Origin: Veillonella sp. VA137
GTDB taxonomy: Bacteria > Bacillota > Negativicutes > Veillonellales > Veillonellaceae
Direction of reading: 5' to 3'
DNA length: 55,612 nt
NCBI RefSeq assembly: GCF_003992015.1
Contig: NZ_RQVK01000012.1
Span: 1-55,612, forward strand
Positions 9,201-16,304 of the stretch are shown here, in pieces; position 1 is the first letter of the stretch; every line of letters begins with the position of its first letter. The notes under the pieces were generated by a model, which saw only the letters and a list, made by a program, of their open reading frames with translations, did no database searches and was not told the DNA's origin. The translations under genes were made by a program, and so were the position numbers.

Positions 9201-11921
9201 GGCAAACCGACACAAATTATAGGTGTAGGTTCTACGTTGAATACAAATGTGGTTACAACAACTCCAGAAGGCACAGCAACGAAACCAGGTGCAGTACCAG
9301 ATACAAAACCAAAAACTGAGGATGCTCATTTAGTAGACTTGAATGGCACAGCTGATGCGCCTGTCAACAAAAATGCAGCAGCTACAGTAGGAGACCTACA
9401 AAATATGGGTTGGGTTGTATCTGCGAAAGATGGCAATGGCTACAAAGATGTGGTGAAAAATGCTAACGTAGTAGATTTCAAAGGTGGTAACGGCATTGAA
9501 ATTACTGGTAACACATTGGCTGACGGCACTCGTGAGATTACGGTAGGCATCAAAGAAGGGGAAGTTACGAATAAAGTAACGATCACTCGTCCAAATGGTA
9601 AGAAAATCAAAGCACTTAGAGTTGGAAATAATTTCTATAAGGTAGATAAAGATGATAACGTCACAAGTATCAGAAAAGATGAACATAGTAATTTAGTAGG
9701 TACTCCATTAAGTGTTAATCCTAAGGAAGATACAATTACTAATACTGGTTCTGGTGTTGTAACTGGTAATACAGTTGCTAATGCGATTCAAGCATCGGGG
9801 TGGCATATAGGTCTTGGAGAGACTGATAAAGATTTCAGTAAAGAAAGAAAAGATTACGATAAAGTAAATCCTAATGATCATGTGAAATTCGTAGATGGCG
9901 CTAACGCAAACGTATCTATGGTAACTGTAGATGGAGTTAATATGGATGGTATTAAGGAAGAAACTACATTTGTCAAAGTAGATGTGAATAGAGATCTTAA
10001 AATTGATTCTGTCACAACTGGCGGCACAGCAGTTGATAAAAATGGTAACAACCTTGTGAAAGTAGGCGACAAGTACTACAAAGAGTCCGACGTTGATCCA
10101 GTGACAAAACAACTAAAAGAGACTGCTAAACCAGTTTCACCAGCGGATGTAATTCCAAGTAAAGATGGCGCTATGGCTGTGAAAGACGCTAAAGGTAACG
10201 ATGGCGTATCTGCTACAGCTAAAGATGGTAAAGGTACTTTAACATTGAAAGATGCTGGTAAAGATGGTAAAGATGCTTCTCAAGTAGATATTTCTACAGC
10301 AAAAGCACCAGCTGATTTGAACGATACACCGAAAGATGCAGTTCATGCCAATGATGGTAAATGGTATGCTCCAGCAGATGTGGACGTGAAAACTGAAAAT
10401 GGTAACACTGTGGTGACACCAAAAGCTGGTAAATCTCCAATTGCAGATGCACCGACTATGGATCGTATCCAATACAAAGGTACAGATGGTAAACTTCGTG
10501 ACGTTGCGACTATGGATGACGGACTTCGTTTCCAAGGTGATGACGGCGAATCTATCAGCAAACCATTGAACTCTACCGTACAATTGACTGGTGGTAACCG
10601 TGAAGATACAGGTAAACCAGTAGCGAAAGATGCCACAACAACAGGCAATATCGGCGTATTCAACACAGATGGTAAATTGTCCGTTCAATTAGCTAAAGAC
10701 TTAGATAAATTGAACAGCGCTAACTTTGAAAGTAAAACTGACAAAGCAGGCAACCCATTGAAAGTAGTAGATGGTAAATACTATCCTGAAAAAGCGGTTG
10801 TTAAAGAAGGTAAAGTATATCCTGAAGGTACTGTCATCATTGATGGAAAACCATATCCAGCAGGTACCATCAAAGATACTACTGGTAAATTGGTGACTAA
10901 TGGTCAACCTGCTACAGAAGCTAAACCATTGAATCCAGTGTCTAATGATAGAATCCAAGAAGGTCCTACATCTAGATTGACTGGCACAGGATTGACTTTC
11001 AACACGCCTACACCTAAGGATGAAAAAGGTAATCCGTTAGTATTAGTGGATGGTAAATACTATAAAGCTGATAACCTAGAAAATGGTAAACCAAAAGCTG
11101 ATGCAAAACCTGAACCAGTGAAACCGGCACAATCTACTGCATTTACTCCAGATGGATTGGTGGTAACTCCGGAAACGGCTAAAGTAAGAGATGTGAATGG
11201 TAACCCTATCATTGATAAAGATGGTAGAGAAGTAGTAGATCCTACGAAAGTAGTATCCTTCGGTTCTCCAACAATCGTGGTTGACCCTAATACAAAAAAA
11301 CCAATGGTAGATGCAAATGGAAATCCAGTGATGAAATCTGGTATTTCTGCAGGTGGTCAAGTGATGGCAAATGTGGCACCAGGTGTCCTTGATACAGATG
11401 CGGTTAATGTATCTCAGTTGAAAGGCGTATCTAATGCGGTGATGAATGTGAATAACCGTATGAATCGTATAGGTGCACAAGCAGCAGCCTTAGCAGGATT
11501 ACAGACCATTCAGTACGATCCATTAGAGCCAACTCAAATTTCTGCAGGCGTAGGACATTATAAAGGTTCTAGCGCATTAGCATTGGGCGTAAATCATTTC
11601 AAAAACGAATCCACAATGTTCCACCTAGGAGCATCCTTAAATGGTCATGGAGATGAAACTATGATGAACGCTAGCGTGACTTGGAAATTCGGCGCACGTG
11701 CTGATGAAACGGCTGTAAAAGACACATTTCGTCAAGGACCTATCAGTGCATCCTACACATTACAAGACAAAGTGTCTGCCTTAGAAGCTCAGACTAGAGT
11801 ACAAAAGGAACAGTTGAAAACGATAAAAGGGTTAGAAAAACAGGTAGAACTATTGAAAGAGTTAAATGAAAAGCAACAAGAACAAATTGCTGAGTTATTC
11901 AAACGATTAAGTGAAAAATGA
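288..11921 (+). CDS. Giant trimeric autotransporter adhesin (YadA/Hia type)
   Basis: Type Vc secreted surface adhesin of about 3877 residues. The ATG at 288 is chosen because AAAGGAGAG lies 7 bases upstream; an in-frame TTG at 258 lacks this. Residues 1-57 form an extended signal peptide (ESPR-like MSLNHIYKVVWSKTKGC, then a hydrophobic stretch ending VSA). The head, to about 2860, is built of 14-15-residue YadA repeats (AVALG, SVAIG). A neck (NVAAGRIADDSTDAINGSQL) starts the stalk, which repeats Trp-ring modules (TVSDVLNAGWNLQ four times; TVGDLRNMGWIVS three times plus a variant) and contains a heptad coil encoded at about 8490-8710. The anchor (IQYDPLEPTQISAGVGHYK to WKFG, about 11500-11690) is a four-strand YadA barrel segment. 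About 75 further residues follow as a coiled coil, which is unusual because the barrel normally ends the protein. Many internal DNA repeats make the length prone to change. Ligand unknown. Confidence 0.93.
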   Translation: MSLNHIYKVVWSKTKGCYIVVSELAKRVGRNKAKAIVISSAAMAMAVSSVMTSTVSATINQAGTGGNESVAFGEQSTAGGSGAVALGKTATASASGAVALGQETKAEKNNGVAIGKGAKSTEDSAIALGFGSKSTGNWSVAIGLQTNATNKQAVAVGSRSQASGENSIAIGNAANASNEFSVALGSSTTSMNKFTTAVGGKTFANQEGATALGYEARATAKNTIAIGNSAKAEQEGVLALGAQAYAKAADTIAIGNSATAKQVGDIIIGKDAKSRDQGGGRSVAIGFKAMAGSNRNGHEKDDASTGRRGDDGSVAIGTNAYTGLNKDNTAVNNSVAVGAGAGVGYRSVGDDGNPLGVGTDADDNATVLVKAFGGTTSKLDYFKKTGKAQSEGFFSFQGVDINEGTALGRNTRAIGDQSVAIGAQSVAGMGSIVIGGNDIQAYDQKKYFKAKNPDSGEAKGVNDYNAEVTPGTGKNGQPITIADKYKELVGVGLDRSWRASYGQDGSTVIGMQAHSTTPLGVAIGTNSIVRKGAFGATAIGSGASVVANAEAAVAIGMGSEARGNYAVAAGTAARAKESAVAFGYSSQADVNAVAVGNKSVSKGSAVAVGDESQAVEASVAVGQLAKAKKVADIAVGQGAVASGEQGAIAMGLGTQAQGDSSIMIGGSEITKVAAQTVNYQKEKKDAQGHTIIKSTKKTETIGGEQIERTIRSVEMENTSGTIQQAYGELTNGGTLNTTTLDYSSTTNKNGHGSISMGVHSLSTGDLGTAIGTGARVTKLGGVALGTGAISELQNGVAIGTGSRADMNSIGTRQTDISYDNEGKIVPFDSKKVAYTFYWAGGTNTSEGDVVSFGSPGAERQLKNVAAGRIADDSTDAINGSQLNSITKRMSNGWSVEAEKDKTSSGVLKLNGALATKGTEVHSADGKTTTRENPGTATGNIDKIRLSDEVKIRVGDNLVLHQEDASRPVYEDPDNPDRQTGTRVTSKFTYSLNPELTGLKSAQFKNDAGDTTDINGAGVTVTPVTAGKQPVSLTTIGLNNGGNVISDVAGNLPSTKNNDATTGSSNATTSQAAPMLGNAANQVNPTNAATVSDVLNAGWNLQGNNKAVDFVKPYDTVNFVNGDGTTATVESADGKTSTVKYSVNLGNGLKKDDATNKITVSAADKSLTVGTDGVKVNPGDKSLKTTNAGLTVNTADKSLEVTNDGLKVKTDGTTITTDNTAGLKVVTGGIESVITGADSGTVKVKDGDKGKIATVDSVVNAVNSAAWIATSEKTAAGELGAAPTDQSVKAGDKVTFEADKNIKITQAGSKFTFATRDDVSFNTVQVGGSTGPKLSKSDAGDLKVSGPNGTDPVKVTNVKDGDVSADSKDAINGSQFHKLANNTIQLKGQTDDNAATETKKQALNKENGIAFTVKSSDGTLLEVSAAEDTITLKPKIASLTTGADGVPTADTTNGKLVTADQLVNTLTEMGWKATADKDGSGIVSGAATELIKAGNTVTFKAGDNLAVKQDGKNFIYSLQKELTGLTSAEFKNQAGDKTVINSDGVTITPATNGKQPVSLTNNGLDNGGNPITSVTSNLVNYTDPEVNGVQLAKNSLRNLNDNSVANTNAATVGDLRNMGWIVSSDKTTGAKGTTTTTAYSEAVKNANEVRFVGEGSAIVSGKTEGNVRTITVKVDNQTGINKTMTPVNYTKADGTKVYPQEVDNGDGTKTVKFFENPDGTGKEIPSTEVITSVNGPKGTTTPTTLSNIKSNLPDTKNSDTANTADAPSNATKSQGAPNITNKDGDKYINPNNAATVSDVLNAGWNLQGNGTEVDFVKAYDTVNFIDGEGTTATVASTDGKISTVKYSVNLGKGLQKDDTGNTISVKPADSSLVVDDAGVKVNTGTINNVTTGDKPGTVEANNGDKNKVATVGNVVNAINNAAWTATSAKTNDGELGKEATNQLVKSGDKVTFEADKNIKITQDGSKFTFTTKNDVSFDTVQVGGDQGPKLSKTDAGDLKVSGPNGTSPVKVTNVTSGLDTYGDNVPGTTDKNRGLVDLSKPENGQPKVSDNTAATVGDLRNMGWIVSADKKTGDLTNVYSDTVKNANEVKFVGAGTAIVSGDTVDGVRTITVKVDDQTSTNNAVTPVVYTDKDGNQVYPTGKKDKDGNQIFNTKPDGKGADVTGPVKTTINGPKGTTSPTSLSNVKNNIPNVNDGFKTITNPDGIEKTGDVENINKAPLTAEEAAALANPKTKDGQTNPKYIGNNAATVSDVLNAGWNLQNNGTAKDFVKPFDTVNFVNGVNTTAVVTTSEDGTTSNVTYNVTGLPVTYTTADGTPVSKIGDDYYTVNDKGQPIDANGKPSTKVNKDGNPVDENGNVIKPIDTTANPLTSSLVNPNVKNTDAELNKKTTDPTQLGNVTSGLQKYGDTVDGKEVPGSTKANHGLVDLSTPIDGSKPKVSDNTAATVGDLRNMGWIVSSDKTTGETDKAYTDTVKNANEVKFVGEGTANVSGKTVDGVRTITVKVDDQVSTNNSVTPVNYTKADGTKVYPKMVTNPDTGKEELKFFENPDGSGAEVSKDDVVTSINGPEGTTSPTTLKNVKNNIPNVNDGTEDITKPDGTVVGKTPDSGNINKAPLTAKEAAALANPKTKDGQTNPKYIGNNAATVSDVLNAGWNLQNNGESRDFVKSYDTVNFVNGLGTTAVVTTREGNTASDVTFNVKAANGSVTVDENGVKVTTGEMKPAVGTDNKETGAIATPADPATAKQLKETLAAAEKDLSAAREALKDAEKALAANPKDPALQQAVADKKADVAAKQTPVDAAQKAHDEAGLNKVATVQNVAEAINNAGFNLKTSAEGGEKLTGTKDDGELIKPSNTVEMVAGNNLTVKQDVNGKITYATKDNVTFTNVDTGTLNVGSPNTYTDGKGNTYTKVGDKYYNPADVVNGAPKQDATPVDVTTPVTPVSPVTMKTEAAKPATNNAADAQPSSALNITAKDGKPTQIIGVGSTLNTNVVTTTPEGTATKPGAVPDTKPKTEDAHLVDLNGTADAPVNKNAAATVGDLQNMGWVVSAKDGNGYKDVVKNANVVDFKGGNGIEITGNTLADGTREITVGIKEGEVTNKVTITRPNGKKIKALRVGNNFYKVDKDDNVTSIRKDEHSNLVGTPLSVNPKEDTITNTGSGVVTGNTVANAIQASGWHIGLGETDKDFSKERKDYDKVNPNDHVKFVDGANANVSMVTVDGVNMDGIKEETTFVKVDVNRDLKIDSVTTGGTAVDKNGNNLVKVGDKYYKESDVDPVTKQLKETAKPVSPADVIPSKDGAMAVKDAKGNDGVSATAKDGKGTLTLKDAGKDGKDASQVDISTAKAPADLNDTPKDAVHANDGKWYAPADVDVKTENGNTVVTPKAGKSPIADAPTMDRIQYKGTDGKLRDVATMDDGLRFQGDDGESISKPLNSTVQLTGGNREDTGKPVAKDATTTGNIGVFNTDGKLSVQLAKDLDKLNSANFESKTDKAGNPLKVVDGKYYPEKAVVKEGKVYPEGTVIIDGKPYPAGTIKDTTGKLVTNGQPATEAKPLNPVSNDRIQEGPTSRLTGTGLTFNTPTPKDEKGNPLVLVDGKYYKADNLENGKPKADAKPEPVKPAQSTAFTPDGLVVTPETAKVRDVNGNPIIDKDGREVVDPTKVVSFGSPTIVVDPNTKKPMVDANGNPVMKSGISAGGQVMANVAPGVLDTDAVNVSQLKGVSNAVMNVNNRMNRIGAQAAALAGLQTIQYDPLEPTQISAGVGHYKGSSALALGVNHFKNESTMFHLGASLNGHGDETMMNASVTWKFGARADETAVKDTFRQGPISASYTLQDKVSALEAQTRVQKEQLKTIKGLEKQVELLKELNEKQQEQIAELFKRLSEK
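6936..8255 (+). repeat. Long internal direct repeats in the adhesin stalk
   Basis: About 135 bases starting at 6936 recur almost unchanged starting at 8121, an offset of 1185 bases (395 codons). They encode the same KDGQTNPKYIGNNAATVSDV-type stretch. The flanking modules (GDLRNMGWIVS, VKNANEVKFVG, VDGVRTITVKVDDQ) also recur in order, so the stalk appears to have grown by duplication of blocks of roughly 390 residues. Confidence 0.8.
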
Positions 11922-11987
11922 TAAGAAGATTACATTTGAGTTATTGAGTGTAAATAGGATAAGCTTAGTAATAATGTGGGTGTGTGA

Positions 11988-12053
11988 GCATATAAATTAG
12001 TCCTATTTCAGATACAGCATCACATGTATATGAACATAGGAAGGATTATATGC
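11988..12053. repeat. Imperfect inverted repeat between the two adhesins
   Basis: GCATATAA (11988) and TCCTAT (12001) pair with ATAGGA (12036) and TTATATGC (12046), giving a two-part stem around a 29-base loop. There is no T tract, so it is not a standard terminator. It may be an RNA structure or protein site. I see no gene in 11922-12276. Confidence 0.35.
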
Positions 12054-12163
12054 TTGCTATCCCTAAATAAACTGAGTAGAAATGTAAAGAAACTTCTAAA
12101 AATATTTTTATATATGTTCTAGTGAACATGTTACATACATGAATAAAATTTAAAAAATTCAAT

Positions 12164-12192
12164 TTGAATAGTATACACAAATGGTATATAAT
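12164..12192 (+). promoter_or_regulatory. Sigma-70-type promoter of the second adhesin gene
   Basis: TTGAAT at 12164-12169 and TATAAT at 12187-12192 are separated by 17 bases, and the start codon is 84 bases downstream. The shared GTATACA motif lies in the spacer. This suggests the second adhesin has its own promoter rather than relying on readthrough from the first. Confidence 0.6.
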
Positions 12193-12276
12193 AAATTAAA
12201 ATTAATTCTGTTTCAACTTGATTGATACAAGACCTAGCCGAGCAAGATGACTAGATCGGAAGATGAGAGGAACAAC

Positions 12277-15200
12277 ATGAAGAAACAAAAAGTAGCAGTG
12301 TATGTGGCAAGTATGTTAGTGTTGGGAAGTCATGCAGTAGGTTATGCAGAGGGAGATTCCCATTTTGTAGAGAGTGGACAAGTTACAGGAGAAAAATCTG
12401 TAGCTATTGTAAGCACAGCGTCAGTTAATGGTGCGTCTGCCATCGCAATAGGGGATACTTCTAAAGTGGAAGCGAATCATGCTGTTGCCATCGGTAAAAA
12501 TTCTAAAGCTAGCGGAGAATCGTCTGTAGCGATTGGGGATCAAAGTGAAAGTATAGGGATTAATAGCTTGTCTTTAGGAAAAGAAGCTAAAGCGAATGGA
12601 GAATCTTCGGTGGCCATAGGCACACAAAGTAAAAGTGTAGGATCTAATAGTTTAGCATTTGGTAAAGAAGCGAAAGCTAACGGAGAATCTTCCGTAGCAA
12701 TAGGCCCACAAAGTGAAAGTATAGGAACGAATAGTTTGGCCTTTGGAAAGGAAGCTAAGGCAACTGGAGAATCTACTGCGGCCATAGGAAAAGGATCAAA
12801 AGCAACTGGAGCATCTACTATAGCTATAGGTACACAGAGTGAAAGTGTGGGAACCAATAGTTTAGCTATAGGTAAAGAGTCAAAAGGGACTGGAGAATCT
12901 ACGGTGGCCATAGGTCTCCAAAGTGAAAGTACAGGGACTAATAGTATAGCTATCGGTAAAGAAACTAAAGCTACAGTAGATGGAGCTGTCGCTATAGGGG
13001 TTAACTCCATTGCAGATAGATCAGGGAAAACGGCTAGTTATATTGGCTATAATCCAATGAGTAATACACATTATAAAGTTGGTGAAGCTGGGGCGGATAA
13101 TCCAAAGCTTGAAGCCTTATATGAAAAAATTCGTCAAGCTAATTATAAAGTACTACAAGCAGAAGAAGAGGTTAAAAGAGCGGAAGCAAGTAAAGATGCT
13201 GCAGTTATAGCAACTGCGAATGCGCAAAAAACTAAAGTAGATCAAGATCTGGTCGATGCAGAGAAGGCTTATGCAGCAGCGATAGAAGAAGCTAATAAAG
13301 CGGGTAATGATGCTATAAGTAGTGCTTGGAATGCTACGGATGGGGCGGTGTCTGTAGGCGGTATAAAAGATGGAAAACAACATACTCGTCAAATTACGAA
13401 TGTAGCAGCAGGGTATGAAGATACAGATGCTGCCACAGTAGGACAACTACGGGTGCTTCGTAATCGCTTAGAACGAGAAAAACCACGATATATCTCTATT
13501 AAAAGCCGTGACCTTGGTGTAGATAGCAATGAACTGAATAATACTGCCACAAAAGAGGGGGCGATTGCCATTGGTCCAAGAGCGAAATCGGAAAGTGAAA
13601 ACGCCATTGCTATTGGGCGTAATGTACAAATCGGTCAAAACTCAAAAAATACAGTAGCTATTGGTATTGGAATTGATAAGACTGGTACGAGGAGTGTCAA
13701 TATAGGGGAAGGCACAAGTACATTAGGTGAAAATAGTACAGCTGTGGGTCAAGGTGCAAAAGCAGGAAATTCTGCGTTGGCTATCGGTGGTTCGGCTCGA
13801 GCTGAAAGTAAGAATAGTGTGGCAGTAGGTCGCGCGGCTACAATTGGAGCTAGTGCATTAGGAGCTACTGCGCTTGGTGATTCAGCAAACTCAGATGAAA
13901 GTCAGTCAGTCAGTGTGGGATATAGTGCACATGCGTATCAATTTGGATCTATTGCTGTAGGGGCTCACACAGAGACCCATGGAAATGGATCTATAGCTAT
14001 TGGTCATAATAGTAAAGTTGGAGAAAGTGGCAACCAAGCATATGCTGGAATCAGTATTGGGATGGACTCCAAAACAGTAGTTAGAAATGGTGTTGCATTA
14101 GGCACAGGCTCTTATGCAGATCGGGCTGTAAATTCTACGTTTAATCGTGGCTATGATCCATCCTTACATGGATCTCATTTTGCTGATGCTGCAGCAGAGG
14201 CAGCAGTACCAAGTTCAGAAAGAAGCATATGGAAAGCGACTGACTCAGCTGTATCTGTAGGGAATGGTCTTTCTGGTTATCGTAAAACCCGTCAAATCAT
14301 TAATGTAGCAGCTGGTGGAGAAGATACGGACGCTGTCAATGTAGCGCAGTTAAAAGCTTTAGAAAAACGTAATACAATCTTGGCAGGTAATGATGTGCCG
14401 TTTAAGGCAGATGGTACCGTGTCTGATGCTACTCCGGACACACGTGTGTATACGCCAGGGGATAAAGAAATTAAGATTCAAGGTAAGGCAAATACTGTAT
14501 ATGGAGTGGCTCCACAAGCTGGCGCAAAAGCTCCAGATGGTAAAAGTGAGTATGCAGCGCCAACGTTATATAGCTCTGACAACTTGATTACCTACAAGGA
14601 TCCAACAGACTCTATCTTGCGAATTGGCATGCTGAAAGCACCGACTTTCACAGGTATACATTTTGATAATCCTGTGATGAATATTTCCTTAGGCAGTAAT
14701 GATAAAGGGCATTTAACCTTAACGACTGGTGGCAAAGGGGATGGTGCTACATCCACCACAAGCCCTGTATTGACAGCGGCTTCTTTGAAGGATGTATTAA
14801 AAGCTGAAAAGGGTATCAAAATCACTGAAAAAGATGAAGGAGAATATGGTAAAACATACACATTCAGCTTGAATAAGGATGAGTTGAAAGGTGATCCTGA
14901 CTTCAAAGGTGATAAGGGTGATCCTGGTGCTAAAGGTGAGAATGGTACAAATGGTAAGTCTGCCTACGAAGTATGGAAAGAAATGTCAGGTAACGGAGAG
15001 AAAACAAAAGAAGAGTACCTAGCATCTCTAAAAGGTGAACGTGGAGAAACTGGTCCACAAGGTATCGCAGGACCTAAGGGTGAAACTGGTGCTGATGGTA
15101 AATCTGCTTTCGAAGTGTGGAAAGGAATACCAGGTAACGAAAATAAAACACAAGATGACTTTATCAAAGCCATTACAGGAGCCAACGGTAAAGACGGTGC

Positions 15201-16035
15201 AGCAGGACCTAAGGGTGAAGCTGGTGCTGACGGTAAATCTGCTTTCGAAGTGTGGAGTAAAATGCCAGGCAATGAAAATAAAACGCAGGATGACTTTATC
15301 AAAGCCATTACAGGAGCCAACGGTAAAGACGGTGTAGCAGGACCTAAAGGCGATAAAGGTGAATCTGGCGTAGTAGGCCCTAAAGGCGACAAAGGTGATG
15401 CTGGGAAAGCCGGTAAAGATGGCGCTAAAGGCAAATCTGCTTATGAATATTGGAAAGAAATCAAAGGTAATGAAAATAAAACAGAAGATGATTTCCGCAA
15501 ATCTTTAGAAGGTGGTTCTAAAGGAGATAATCATAACTATGAAAAATTAGAGCGTCAAATTGGTGAACTTGGTAGTGATTTACAAGAATTACGCAAGGAA
15601 AGTCGTAGAGGCGATGCGCTAGGTGCTGCATTATCTGCATTAAAACCAATTCAATATGATCCATTAGAACCAACACAAATTATGGCGGGCGTAGGACATT
15701 ATAAAAATGTGAATGCCGTAGCATTAGGTGTGGCTCATTATACTAAAGAATCTACTATGTTCCATGCTGGTGTATCTATGGTACGTGGTGACACTATGGT
15801 GAATGGCGGTGCAACGTTCAAATTTGGTAATAGTCCAGAGAAAAAAGCTGTACCAGAACGCTATCGTAATGGCCCTATTTCTTCTGTGCTAGTATTGCAT
15901 GATGAAATGGTAGCTCTGAAAGAAGCTTATGGTCGTGAACTTACAGTTCTAACAGAGGAAAATAATAACTTACGTCAAGATATTGTGACATTACAACAAG
16001 AAATGCAAGAATTACGAGCTATGGTTCGTAAATAA
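12277..16035 (+). CDS. Trimeric autotransporter adhesin with collagen-like stalk
   Basis: Second type Vc adhesin, about 1252 residues. The ATG at 12277 is preceded by GAGAGG at 6 bases; an in-frame ATG 30 bases earlier has no ribosome site. It has a plain signal peptide (MKKQKVAVYVASMLVLGSHA, then VGYA), not the extended one of its neighbour. In order: YadA head repeats; an Ala/Glu-rich coiled coil (about 13105-13310); a neck (NVAAGYEDTDAATVGQL); a second head; a second neck (NVAAGGEDTDAVNVAQL); a short stalk; a collagen-like G-x-y region (about 14890-15430) broken by four SAxEVWK helical modules; a coiled coil; and the anchor (IQYDPLEPTQIMAGVGHYK to FKFG). A second coiled coil of about 70 residues follows the anchor. 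It is a neighbour and partial homologue of the first adhesin, especially at the anchor. Ligand unknown. Confidence 0.92.
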   Translation: MKKQKVAVYVASMLVLGSHAVGYAEGDSHFVESGQVTGEKSVAIVSTASVNGASAIAIGDTSKVEANHAVAIGKNSKASGESSVAIGDQSESIGINSLSLGKEAKANGESSVAIGTQSKSVGSNSLAFGKEAKANGESSVAIGPQSESIGTNSLAFGKEAKATGESTAAIGKGSKATGASTIAIGTQSESVGTNSLAIGKESKGTGESTVAIGLQSESTGTNSIAIGKETKATVDGAVAIGVNSIADRSGKTASYIGYNPMSNTHYKVGEAGADNPKLEALYEKIRQANYKVLQAEEEVKRAEASKDAAVIATANAQKTKVDQDLVDAEKAYAAAIEEANKAGNDAISSAWNATDGAVSVGGIKDGKQHTRQITNVAAGYEDTDAATVGQLRVLRNRLEREKPRYISIKSRDLGVDSNELNNTATKEGAIAIGPRAKSESENAIAIGRNVQIGQNSKNTVAIGIGIDKTGTRSVNIGEGTSTLGENSTAVGQGAKAGNSALAIGGSARAESKNSVAVGRAATIGASALGATALGDSANSDESQSVSVGYSAHAYQFGSIAVGAHTETHGNGSIAIGHNSKVGESGNQAYAGISIGMDSKTVVRNGVALGTGSYADRAVNSTFNRGYDPSLHGSHFADAAAEAAVPSSERSIWKATDSAVSVGNGLSGYRKTRQIINVAAGGEDTDAVNVAQLKALEKRNTILAGNDVPFKADGTVSDATPDTRVYTPGDKEIKIQGKANTVYGVAPQAGAKAPDGKSEYAAPTLYSSDNLITYKDPTDSILRIGMLKAPTFTGIHFDNPVMNISLGSNDKGHLTLTTGGKGDGATSTTSPVLTAASLKDVLKAEKGIKITEKDEGEYGKTYTFSLNKDELKGDPDFKGDKGDPGAKGENGTNGKSAYEVWKEMSGNGEKTKEEYLASLKGERGETGPQGIAGPKGETGADGKSAFEVWKGIPGNENKTQDDFIKAITGANGKDGAAGPKGEAGADGKSAFEVWSKMPGNENKTQDDFIKAITGANGKDGVAGPKGDKGESGVVGPKGDKGDAGKAGKDGAKGKSAYEYWKEIKGNENKTEDDFRKSLEGGSKGDNHNYEKLERQIGELGSDLQELRKESRRGDALGAALSALKPIQYDPLEPTQIMAGVGHYKNVNAVALGVAHYTKESTMFHAGVSMVRGDTMVNGGATFKFGNSPEKKAVPERYRNGPISSVLVLHDEMVALKEAYGRELTVLTEENNNLRQDIVTLQQEMQELRAMVRK
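14953..15453 (+). repeat. Repeated helical modules between collagen-like segments
   Basis: GGTAAATCTGC-type module starts lie at 14953, 15097, 15232 and 15430. The second and third copies are near-identical DNA repeats with a 135-base period (45 codons). Each encodes GKSA-(Y/F)-E-(V/Y)-W followed by GNxxKTxxDF, and each is separated by short G-x-y collagen-like runs such as GPKGDKGESG. Confidence 0.85.
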
Positions 16036-16036
16036 T

Positions 16037-16061
16037 AAAAGGGTCCTTCGGGACCCTTTTT
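16037..16061 (+). terminator. Terminator of the second adhesin gene
   Basis: AAAAGGGTCC, a TTCG tetraloop and GGACCCTTTTT form a near-perfect stem with a T run, starting immediately after the stop codon. Confidence 0.92.
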
Positions 16062-16198
16062 CTATTTTGAACAGATGTTTAAACCTATTATATATTAGTA
16101 TGCGTTATTTTTTCTGTTATAATTACATATACAATTAGCAGTTATGAAAGCTGATATAGTGGGTTACAGTTATATTGTATTATACATAAAGAGAACAA

Positions 16199-16225
16199 AG
16201 GCAAGTTGAGCGAATCAACTTGCCT
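16199..16225 (-). terminator. Probable terminator downstream of metQ
   Basis: AGGCAAGTTGA (16199-16209) pairs with TCAACTTGCCT (16215-16225) around a 5-base loop. On the minus strand it is followed by TTGTTCTC, a weak T tract. It lies about 80 bases beyond the metQ stop. No gene is visible in 16062-16304. Confidence 0.55.
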
Positions 16226-16304
16226 CTGTTGTTGTATAGTTAAGTATGTATGATAGTTGTTGGTGTTTATTTTTATTTGAAGGAGTCTATTCTAAGTGAT
16301 TCCA

